Origin: Synechococcus sp. CS-1328
Lineage (GTDB): Bacteria; Cyanobacteriota; Cyanobacteriia; PCC-6307; Cyanobiaceae
NCBI RefSeq assembly: GCF_025128095.1
Contig: NZ_JAHLYT010000039.1
Location: forward strand, 1 to 34,158
Length of the DNA: 34,158 bases
Direction of reading: 5' to 3'
In this document: one piece after another, positions 1 to 7,633 of the stretch
Layout of the letters: each line of letters begins with the position of its first letter
Position numbering within the stretch: the first letter of the stretch is position 1
Position numbers and translations under genes: made by a program
The notes under the pieces: generated by a model
Told to the model about the DNA's origin: nothing
Seen by the model: only the letters and a program-made list of their open reading frames with translations
Databases searched by the model: none

Positions 1-475
1 CCATTACCAGCCGCAGCGGTTGTGCTACCCAGACTGACGCCTCCATCAAACAACGCAACGCTGCTACCTGGTTCTGCTGTTCCTGAGAAGATTGGTATGG
101 CGTCATCCGTCGTCGCACCAGAGACGAGCGGACCCTGGATTATTCCTTGATCATCGCCCGCTGCAGTGATCACTGGAGCCGCCGGTGGTGTTGTCTCCAC
201 CGTCAGGGCAAAGACATTCGAGGCGCCGCTACTCAAGCCAACCGCATTCGTTGCGATCGCCGTGACGCTATGGCTGCCATCGGCTAACGCCGCTGCTGGC
301 GTCAAACTCCAGGACCCATTACCAGCCACTGCTGCTCTGCTGCCCAGGCTGACGCCCCCATCAAACAACGCAACGCTGCTGCCTGGTTCTGCTGTTCCTG
401 AGAAGATTGGTGTGGCGTCATCCGTTGTGGCGCCAGAGACGAGCGGACCCTGGATTGTTCCTTGATCATCACTTA
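1..475 (-). repeat. Tandem 315-bp Ig-like domain repeat (partial)
   Basis: Positions 1-160 closely match 316-475. For example the segment from CCATTACCAG to TTGATCATC occurs in both at an offset of exactly 315 bp (105 codons), with scattered substitutions. The repeat lies in frame within the left-edge CDS and probably continues beyond the window. Confidence 0.85.
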
Positions 476-1049
476 CGATGGTGATCAGCGGCGCAGCAGG
501 AACCACGACATCTGCCGCATCCACGAATCGGAGGTCGTCGGCCACCCATTGACCACCAAAAGCGCCGATCGCGACGCGATTGATGCGATAGCCAAGGATC
601 TCGCCGGCAAAATCCAGAAAACTGCGGCTATCCACCATCACAGTGGGATCCGCCAGACCGGGGAATGTATCCGGTAAATCCACCGAAACAGAGGCGAGAT
701 CGCCGCTGGCACCGAAGGCAGTGATCGTGATCGCGCTGGCACCTCCGCCAAAGCCATAGAACTCATTGCGACCAAACCACGACTCAACCAACACGCGCGA
801 AGTGGAGAGAAGGATGTCGTCTGTCTCGGCTTCGGCGTTGGAGATGAAGTATTGCCCACCGTGAGGAATGCCATAGACAGGACCATCCGGCGCAGCGACC
901 CGATAGTCATTGCCCACGACGCGGATGCGCGGGTCAAACCCAACCCCATCGATGACGGATGAGCCACCGTTGATGTACACGATGCCGCTCGTCTGCGAGG
1001 GCGTCAGCTCCGTGGCGAACTGTTCGAAACCAATCGTGGAGATCGCCAT
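1..1049 (-). CDS. Surface/secreted repeat protein, N-terminal part (C-terminus off the left edge)
   Basis: Reading the - strand from the ATG at 1047-1049 gives an uninterrupted frame of 349 codons to the left edge. The protein starts MAISTIGFEQFATEL and has no signal peptide. Roughly residues 1-190 form a Gly-, Ser- and Asp-rich beta-type domain I cannot name. From about residue 195 come Ig-like repeats of the type seen in large bacterial adhesins. Each has a hinge (AAPxIT...DDQG), then GPLVSGATTDD, FSGTAEPGSSVALFDGG and VSLGS. One unit is complete and a second is cut by the edge. Absence of a Sec signal would suit type I secretion, but the C-terminus that would show this is missing. It starts 44 bp after the rluD stop on the same strand and has no clear Shine-Dalgarno. 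An extracellular adhesin or matrix protein is the likeliest role. Confidence 0.75.
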   Translation of the reverse strand, partial: MAISTIGFEQFATELTPSQTSGIVYINGGSSVIDGVGFDPRIRVVGNDYRVAAPDGPVYGIPHGGQYFISNAEAETDDILLSTSRVLVESWFGRNEFYGFGGGASAITITAFGASGDLASVSVDLPDTFPGLADPTVMVDSRSFLDFAGEILGYRINRVAIGAFGGQWVADDLRFVDAADVVVPAAPLITIVSDDQGTIQGPLVSGATTDDATPIFSGTAEPGSSVALFDGGVSLGSRAAVAGNGSWSLTPAAALADGSHSVTAIATNAVGLSSGASNVFALTVETTPPAAPVITAAGDDQGIIQGPLVSGATTDDAIPIFSGTAEPGSSVALFDGGVSLGSTTAAAGN

Positions 1050-1093
1050 GGTCCGTCAAACGCCGGCTGTGTTGTCCTTACTCTGGCAGCAGC

Positions 1094-2041
<948 letters not shown>

Positions 2042-2113
2042 GGATCTCGAACCCTGACTCCCGCAGTGGACAACCACGCCGAGGATGGTCTCGAAGCCTA
2101 GGGCCTGCCCCCG

Positions 2114-3268
2114 TCAGCTCATCGCGGCAGCCCCCTGCGGACGCCGCTGGAGCAGCAGGGCCAGCGTCACCAGCGCCAGGCTGAAGACCGTGGCGCCAGT
2201 CCAGCCCCAGCCGCTCCAGAACCGCGCCACCAGCGCCGAGCACAGGGCCGCTGCGAGATAGGCACTGAAGAACAGCAGACAGCCCAGCCGGCTGCGGGCC
2301 TGGAGATCGAGACCGAAGACCAGCGTCTGGTTGGCCACGTAGCAACCCTGCACCCCCAGATCGAGGCAGGTCAGAGCGATCAGGATCATCCCCAGGGAAC
2401 CGCCGCCGAGCCAGAGGCCCAGCACACCCACCAGTGAGGTCAGCGTGCCGAGCACCACAACCGTCCACGCCCCGCGCCGATCGACCAGACGACCGATCCA
2501 GGGGGCGGCCGCAATGCTGACCAGGCCCACCAGCCCGAAGCCACCGATGCGGGCCGGACCGAACTGCCAGGGCGGCTCGGCCAGGTGCAGCGCCAGTGCG
2601 CTCCAGAGGGCCATGAAGGCACCGAATTGAAGCCCCTGGGACAGACAGGCGCGGCGAAGATCCGGATAGCGGCGGAGCAGGTCCAACTGGGAACGTTGCA
2701 TCGACCAGTAGTGAATCGACCGTGCGGGGACTTCCTTGGGAAGCAGCAGCCGAAACAGCAGGGCCACCGCCAGCATCACCAGACAGGCCCACAGGTAGAC
2801 CGTCCGCCAGCCGAAGCTCTGAGCGACCACACCACTGAAGGAGCGCGACAGCAGGATGCCGCCGAAATGGCCGCTGAGGATCGTGCCGAGCAGCCGACCG
2901 CGGATCGCATCGGGCACCAGGCCCGAGAGATAGGCCGGCAGCAGATAAGGAACCAGGGCAAAGAGGCCGAGGCTGAACCACGCCAATAGCAGCAGCCTGA
3001 ACCCCGGCAACAGCGCCAGAGCAGCCGACGCCGCTGCCGTGCCCAGGGCGGCCAGGATCAACATGCCGCGGCGGTTGACGCCATCGCCGATCGGCAGGAT
3101 CAGCAGCAGGCTCAGGGCCAGACCCGCCTGGGTGGCCATCGGAGCCAGGACCACCTGGCCTTGCGCAAGCTGCAGATCGGTCGCGATCTGAGGCAGCAAC
3201 GACTGCGAATAGAAGAGGTTGGCCACACTCAACCCCGCCGCCAGCGCCAGCACGATCAGAGGCGGCAT
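2114..3268 (-). CDS. MFS transporter, probable exporter of the accessory cluster
   Basis: The 384-residue protein is almost wholly hydrophobic, with about 12 predicted membrane segments. After the second segment comes a loop (GDGVNRRG) typical of the MFS A-motif region, and a related loop (GRLVDRRGAW) opens the second half. It resembles the YnfM/arabinose-efflux type of permease, so drug or metabolite efflux is likelier than uptake, though direction cannot be read from sequence. The start (ATG at 3266-3268, MPPLIVLALAAGLS) faces the MmgE/PrpD gene across 66 bp, so the two probably share a divergent promoter region. Position next to a biosynthetic-looking cluster suggests it exports the product, which is inference. 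Confidence 0.88.
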   Translation of the reverse strand: MPPLIVLALAAGLSVANLFYSQSLLPQIATDLQLAQGQVVLAPMATQAGLALSLLLILPIGDGVNRRGMLILAALGTAAASAALALLPGFRLLLLAWFSLGLFALVPYLLPAYLSGLVPDAIRGRLLGTILSGHFGGILLSRSFSGVVAQSFGWRTVYLWACLVMLAVALLFRLLLPKEVPARSIHYWSMQRSQLDLLRRYPDLRRACLSQGLQFGAFMALWSALALHLAEPPWQFGPARIGGFGLVGLVSIAAAPWIGRLVDRRGAWTVVVLGTLTSLVGVLGLWLGGGSLGMILIALTCLDLGVQGCYVANQTLVFGLDLQARSRLGCLLFFSAYLAAALCSALVARFWSGWGWTGATVFSLALVTLALLLQRRPQGAAAMS

Positions 3269-3334
3269 CGTGGGGGTCCAGGACGGCTCGCAACCCTAGG
3301 TGCGGCGTTCGTCTCCACCCCAGGCGGCCCGTTG
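3269..3334. promoter_or_regulatory. Divergent intergenic region between MFS and MmgE/PrpD genes
   Basis: These 66 bp separate two divergent starts and must hold at least parts of both promoters. The 10-bp core ACCCTAGGTG is the only AT-containing element that stands out. No clear -35/-10 pair was identified. Confidence 0.4.
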
Positions 3335-4672
3335 ATGCCCTCCCTCTCCGACCGCGCCAACACCCTGCTGGATGGTCTGGCGCAGCAGCTCGAGAGCGGT
3401 GATGCGGCGGCGGGCCGCCTGCAGCGGTGCCTGCGTCTGGTGCTGATCGACACCATGGCTGTCGCGGTCGCTGGACTGGCGGAACCACCGCTGCTGGCCC
3501 TGCAGGAGCAACAGCAGCGGCTGGCCCCAGGTCCCGTGCACCTGCCCGGCATGCACCGATCCCTGGCGGCTGGCGCGGCAGCGCAGCTGCTGGCGGCGGC
3601 GGCCTGCTACGACGAGCTGGTGGAGGGCTATGCCCCCAGCCATGGCCGGCCGGGCCTGCACGTGGTGCCCGTCTGCTTGGCCCTGGGCCAGGCTCTGAAC
3701 CGCCCTCTGGGGGAAGTGCTGCTGGCGCTGCTGCAGGGCTATGAACTGGGGGCCCGCTTCGGCGAGGCCTACAGGGTGCCGGCCGGCGAACACGTCGACG
3801 GCACCTGGGGCACCGTGGCGGCGACCGTGGCGGCGAGCACCCTGCTCCAGGCCACAGCACCGCAGCGCGGTGGAGCCCTCACGGCGGCGCTCGCCCAGAT
3901 GAGCCGCAGCCTCTACCGGCCGGTTCAGGAGGGCGCCCCCAGCCGGCTGCTGCATCCCGGCCTGGCGGCAGCCCGCGGCATTGACCTGGCCCTGGCGGCG
4001 GCGGCCGGCTTTCTCGGTCCGGCAGGCCTCGATCAGGATCCGGTCTTGACAGCCCTCTGGCGCCAGCCCCCGGATCTGAGCGGGCGGCCTGGCTGCGCCA
4101 TCGAGGCCGGCTACGTGAAGCTGTTGCCGGGTGCGCGCCATCTCCACTACGCCGCCACCGCCGCCCTGCGCTGGCGGGAACGCCGCAACGCCGCAGCGGG
4201 GCGCACGGACTGGTCGCCCCGGCAATCCGGCGCCATTCGCCTGCGCACCTACCCCGAGGCCTGCACCTACTGCGACAACCCACGACCGCGCAATCGCATC
4301 CAGGCTCAGTTCAGCCTGCGTTTCGCGGTGGCGGCCACATTGCTGTGGGGTGAGCTACGGCCCGCGTCGTTCAGCCAGGAGCGGCTGGCGGATCCCCAGC
4401 TGGGGGCCCTGCTGGAGCGGATCAGCGTCGAGGCGGCGGACGACCATCCGAACCGATGGGCTGAACTGATCGTGCGGGAGCCGGATGGTCAGGAGGAGGC
4501 CGAACTGGTGAAGGGTCTGCCCGGGGACCCCGGCCTGCCGATCGGCGAGCCCGAACGCCTCGCCAAGGCCCGTGCCCTGCTGGAGCCGGCCCTGGGTCAG
4601 CAGGCGGCCGCAAGCCTGCTGCGGCACTGGCTGGAGGCACCGCTGCAGGCGCCCCTGCTGCCCAATCCGTAG
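3335..4672 (+). CDS. MmgE/PrpD family protein (2-methylcitrate dehydratase / cis-aconitate decarboxylase fold)
   Basis: This 445-residue protein belongs to the MmgE/PrpD family. Known members dehydrate 2-methylcitrate, decarboxylate cis-aconitate or epimerise iminodisuccinate. It shows the N-terminal helical repeats, the HVVPVCLALGQAL segment, GTWGTVAATVAAS and the KLLPGARHLH motif (usual form K-x-YPxCRHxH) with the Lys and Arg-His retained. Start: the frame stays open upstream into the MFS gene, but the ATG at 3335 (MPSLSDRANTLLDGLA) matches where family members begin, with a weak AGGCGG seven bases ahead. It is convergent with the racemase-fold gene, with only 8 bp between stops. The substrate is probably a di- or tricarboxylic acid, but cannot be read from sequence. 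No propionate or methylcitrate genes are nearby, so a housekeeping PrpD role is unlikely. Confidence 0.88.
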   Translation: MPSLSDRANTLLDGLAQQLESGDAAAGRLQRCLRLVLIDTMAVAVAGLAEPPLLALQEQQQRLAPGPVHLPGMHRSLAAGAAAQLLAAAACYDELVEGYAPSHGRPGLHVVPVCLALGQALNRPLGEVLLALLQGYELGARFGEAYRVPAGEHVDGTWGTVAATVAASTLLQATAPQRGGALTAALAQMSRSLYRPVQEGAPSRLLHPGLAAARGIDLALAAAAGFLGPAGLDQDPVLTALWRQPPDLSGRPGCAIEAGYVKLLPGARHLHYAATAALRWRERRNAAAGRTDWSPRQSGAIRLRTYPEACTYCDNPRPRNRIQAQFSLRFAVAATLLWGELRPASFSQERLADPQLGALLERISVEAADDHPNRWAELIVREPDGQEEAELVKGLPGDPGLPIGEPERLAKARALLEPALGQQAAASLLRHWLEAPLQAPLLPNP

Positions 4673-4680
4673 TCAGAAGG

Positions 4681-5469
4681 TCAGAAGGGGTTGAACAGAT
4701 TGTCGACCCGGGCGCCATCGCGGCGGCAGGCAAATCCCTCGAGTTTGGCCAGCAGTTGCCGGTACAGGAGCGTGCCGTGGTGCTTGCTGGCCGGATCGCA
4801 GCGCAGCAGCCAGTCGGCCGCGCAGAGATTCGAGGAGATCAGCGGACCCTCGAAGCTCTGCACGACCTGGCTCATCGCCTCGATGGTGAGCATGCCCGTT
4901 CCGGACAGCAGTACGGCCGTGTCCGGCGGAGGGGCAACGGAGGCGAGGTAGGTCTCGATCTCGGCCTCCTGAATCTGATAGGCATTGGAGGAGCCCAGCG
5001 TCGCCAGGATCGAACGGCTGGCGATCACCTCGAAACCGGCGGCACGCCAGTAGGCCACCGCCTGGGTGATCAACCAGTCGGGATAGGGCAGCTCCAGCTG
5101 CAGCCGCCGGAAGCCGTAGCGCTGCAGCAGCTCTAGCACCGCCAAACTGCAGGTCTGGAACGGCACTCCCAGCTCCTGGGTGGCCTCGGCGCAGAGGCGC
5201 CGATCCTGCTCCGGGCCCATCTGGTAGTTGGAGCCGGTGCAGCCCACCAGAATCCCCGCCAGCGGCAGGCTGCCGAAGCGATGGGCCGTGTCGAGGTAGG
5301 CGTCGAGATAGAGCGCATTGCGCTCGGCCAGATCGGCCCCGGAGTGCCAGGGCAGTCGCGAGGTGTAGACGTAGGGGGCGTCTCCCGTGAGCGCCTGGAT
5401 CTCCACCTCCAGGGTGGGGTTTGACGGGGGAACGATCAACCCCACGGCGGCTGGGGCAGGTCCGTTCAT
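4681..5469 (-). CDS. Asp/Glu racemase superfamily enzyme (maleate isomerase / arylmalonate decarboxylase-like)
   Basis: A 262-residue protein of the fold that includes maleate cis-trans isomerase, arylmalonate decarboxylase and Asp/Glu racemases. The N-terminal GLIVPPSNPTLEVEI corresponds to the family's PSSNTTxExE motif. The first catalytic cysteine is present as Cys77 in VGCTGSNY. Where the second cysteine is expected (usual CTN or CGG) it has Ser189-Gly190-Thr191-Gly192, so only one of the pair remains. The usual one-cysteine case, arylmalonate decarboxylase, keeps the second and lacks the first, so this is the reverse pattern. The ATG (5467-5469) overlaps the monooxygenase stop by 4 bp (ATGA), showing translational coupling. 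It is the last gene of the - strand series. Isomerase, racemase and decarboxylase all remain possible. Confidence 0.8.
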   Translation of the reverse strand: MNGPAPAAVGLIVPPSNPTLEVEIQALTGDAPYVYTSRLPWHSGADLAERNALYLDAYLDTAHRFGSLPLAGILVGCTGSNYQMGPEQDRRLCAEATQELGVPFQTCSLAVLELLQRYGFRRLQLELPYPDWLITQAVAYWRAAGFEVIASRSILATLGSSNAYQIQEAEIETYLASVAPPPDTAVLLSGTGMLTIEAMSQVVQSFEGPLISSNLCAADWLLRCDPASKHHGTLLYRQLLAKLEGFACRRDGARVDNLFNPF

Positions 5470-6683
5470 GGAGGCGCGTTCAGGTCCAGCAAGGAGGCCT
5501 TGATCAGCCTAAGGCGGCTCTCCTGGGGATCTGGAGCCGCTGCGCTGGACGCCTGCCCAGAGCCTGCCGCTGCCACGGTGCCGTCCAGTGGGGTGCCGCC
5601 GGCCAACAGCCGTGATGTGCGCGGCAGCAGCGCGTGGATGGTGTGGCTCTGCCACAGCCGGGCCCACGCGTCCAGAGCCGGCTCGATCATCTCCGGCGCC
5701 GACCCCCCCAGGGCCAGGGCTTCGGCCAGGGCCATCGCCTCCAGCAGGCCGAAATTCATGTTCAGCCCACCGCGGGTGTTGGTGACATGGGCGGCATCGC
5801 CCAGCACCAGAGCGGCCCCGACGCGGCGCTGGGGCACGCAACGCTGGGCGACGCCGTAGTGATCCCACTGCAGCGGCGCAGTGGACCACCAGGCCGGATC
5901 GACCAGCGATGCGAACAGCTCCACCAACACCCCCCGAGCCCAGGTCGGATCGGTCAGGGCGGCCTGGCTTTCCTGAGCGGAGGGCCGCAGGATCAGCCGC
6001 CAACCCTCCGGCATGCGCAGCGCACTGAAGGAGCGCACCCCGGCGCGTCCATAGGTGACGCCGGCCAGCTGGCGGGCGATCGCCTCAGGCAACGCAGGCA
6101 GCATCAGCCGCACCACGGGCTCAGGCATATCGACGCCGTCGAAGGGAAGGCCCAGTTGCGAGCGGAGGCCGCTGCGGGCCCCATCGGCCACCACCAGCCA
6201 GCGACCGGAGCGGTGCAGGAGGCGATCGCCGCCGGCCGCCGGCCGGATCCGCAACCGCACCCCCTCACCCGCCTCATTCCTTTCCAAGGCCTCCACCCGG
6301 TGCTGCTCCAGCAACTCGACGGGGGCACCGCCAGGAGCGGCCAGCCGCTGCAGCAGCAAGGTCCGCAGGGCGGCCTGCTCCAGATGGAGACGAAATGGGT
6401 GGGCGGTGTCGGCCGCAATGACGGCGTAATCGAGATCGTTCTGGTGGCCGGTGTTCAGGTCCCAGGAGCGGATCCGGTCCACCTTCAGACCCGCCGCCAG
6501 CAGCGGCGCCGCCAGTCCGAGGCCGCTGAGCCGATCGAGCACCGCCGGCTGAAACGTGGAGGCTCGGGAGCGGTTCAGCGCGACAGCGTGCTGCTCCAGC
6601 ACCGTGCAAGCCATGCCGCGCTGGCTGAGCACAAAGGCGGTCAGAAGCCCGACCGGACCGGCACCGACCACCAGCACAGGCAC
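5466..6683 (-). CDS. FAD-dependent aromatic-type monooxygenase (UbiH/PheA-TfdB group)
   Basis: A 405-residue class A flavin monooxygenase. It has the N-terminal GAGPVG dinucleotide motif (from residue 7), the middle VADGARSGLR (DG) motif and the C-terminal GDAAHVTNTRGG motif followed by LNMNFGLLEA, which together bind FAD and NAD(P)H. Such enzymes hydroxylate electron-rich rings or perform Baeyer-Villiger or epoxidation steps, and an oxidised pyrrole or phenol would be a typical substrate. The start is GTG (6681-6683), two bases after the HemB-like stop. The stop overlaps the next ATG. Closest role in context is an oxidative tailoring step of the six-gene cluster. Confidence 0.88.
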   Translation of the reverse strand: MPVLVVGAGPVGLLTAFVLSQRGMACTVLEQHAVALNRSRASTFQPAVLDRLSGLGLAAPLLAAGLKVDRIRSWDLNTGHQNDLDYAVIAADTAHPFRLHLEQAALRTLLLQRLAAPGGAPVELLEQHRVEALERNEAGEGVRLRIRPAAGGDRLLHRSGRWLVVADGARSGLRSQLGLPFDGVDMPEPVVRLMLPALPEAIARQLAGVTYGRAGVRSFSALRMPEGWRLILRPSAQESQAALTDPTWARGVLVELFASLVDPAWWSTAPLQWDHYGVAQRCVPQRRVGAALVLGDAAHVTNTRGGLNMNFGLLEAMALAEALALGGSAPEMIEPALDAWARLWQSHTIHALLPRTSRLLAGGTPLDGTVAAAGSGQASSAAAPDPQESRLRLIKASLLDLNAPP

Positions 6684-6685
6684 GG

Positions 6686-7633
6686 TCAGATCTGGCTCTC
6701 CGCGCAGTTCTGGCTCTCCGCGGGGCTCTGACTCTCCGCAGCCGCCAGAAAGGCCTCGGCGGCGTAGCCGATCACCCAGCGGGCGCCGCAGCGGCGGAAG
6801 GCCGCATGAATCTCGGCCAGGTAGTCGTCCAGGTCGAGCAGTCCGGCCTGGGCCGCCAGCACCGCCATGCAGTATTCGCCACTGACGTGATACACCGCCA
6901 CCGGACGACTGGAGCGCCGGCAGGCCTCGGCCAACACGTCGAGATAGGGGAGAGCGGGTTTGACGATGGTCGCCTCTGCCCCCTGGGCGATGTCGTGCTC
7001 AAGCTGGTCCAGGGCCAGGCCGGCATCGTCGTAGTCGAACTGATAGGCCTTGCGCATCAACCCCAGCCGGGAGCCGATCGCCTGGCGATAGGGCCCATAC
7101 AACGACGAGGAAAACTTGGTGCTGTAGGGGATCAACCCCGCAGACAGTCCCTGCAGATCCAGCGCCTGCCGGATCGCGGCCGTCTGTTGCGGCAGCGACA
7201 GGCAGGGGGCGACCGCATCCGCGCCGGCCTCGGCGAAATGGCAGGCCAGATCGGCGGCGGCGGCGTAGGAGGCCTCCACATCGATCGTGCCCTCGGCCTG
7301 GATCACGCTCTGGCCCGAGCTCTGATAAGGGGACAGGCCCACATCGGCGATCAGGGTGACGGCCTTACCCCAGCGGCGCCGCGCCTCCCGCAGCAGCCGC
7401 TTCACACAGAAGTGGGGCGAGTCCGCCAGGGAGAGGTCGGGATGCTCATTCACCGCCACCACAAGCCAGTGGCTCAGGCCCCGGTCCAGGCGAGCGGCGA
7501 TGTGGCTGAGCGCCGATTCCACACTGTGAACGGCGGAGCCAGGGATCGCCGAGGGGCGGGGAAGGGCGGCATCGGACACGAACAGGCACTCGATGTAATC
7601 GAGCCGTCCCGGCGAGGAGAGCAGGGAGGTCAC
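6686..7633 (-). CDS. HemB-like (porphobilinogen synthase family) protein with remodelled metal site
   Basis: This 315-residue protein is homologous to 5-aminolevulinate dehydratase, which condenses two ALA into porphobilinogen. Both Schiff-base lysines are kept: Lys173 in PYSTKFSSSLYGPYR and Lys225 in IVKPALPYLDV. So are Asp97, Arg183, the YHVSGEY motif (Tyr248, Ser251) and Tyr290 near the C-terminus. The three metal-ligand positions of DVxLxPYxxxGxx (Cys or Asp in true HemB) are Gly99, Ser101 and Ser109. The SDMMDGR motif is replaced by C-L-S-L-P-Q-Q (144-150). It is therefore unlikely to be the housekeeping enzyme and may condense or cleave a different aminoketone through the same lysines. 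The start is GTG (7631-7633), overlapping the P450 stop (GTGA). The C-terminal tail (AESQ repeated) comes from an 18-bp minisatellite. Family membership is sure, the reaction is not. Confidence 0.85.
   Translation of the reverse strand: MTSLLSSPGRLDYIECLFVSDAALPRPSAIPGSAVHSVESALSHIAARLDRGLSHWLVVAVNEHPDLSLADSPHFCVKRLLREARRRWGKAVTLIADVGLSPYQSSGQSVIQAEGTIDVEASYAAAADLACHFAEAGADAVAPCLSLPQQTAAIRQALDLQGLSAGLIPYSTKFSSSLYGPYRQAIGSRLGLMRKAYQFDYDDAGLALDQLEHDIAQGAEATIVKPALPYLDVLAEACRRSSRPVAVYHVSGEYCMAVLAAQAGLLDLDDYLAEIHAAFRRCGARWVIGYAAEAFLAAAESQSPAESQNCAESQI
6691..6739. repeat. 18-bp minisatellite in the 3' end of the HemB-like gene
   Basis: TCTGGCTCTCCGC occurs at 6691 and 6709, and as TCTGACTCTCCGC at 6727, a period of 18 bp. 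It encodes the AESQ-containing tail after the conserved fold ends, so it probably arose by slippage and extends the protein without touching the active site. Confidence 0.75.

Noticed and set aside
3161..3334. 58-codon N-terminal extension of the MmgE/PrpD protein
   Set aside because: Runs into the divergent MFS gene and reads as Arg/Gln-rich noise. ATG 3335 fits the family.
6686..7633. Annotation as the housekeeping porphobilinogen synthase hemB
   Set aside because: All three metal-ligand positions and SDMMDGR are changed and the gene is embedded in an accessory cluster, so I call it HemB-like only.
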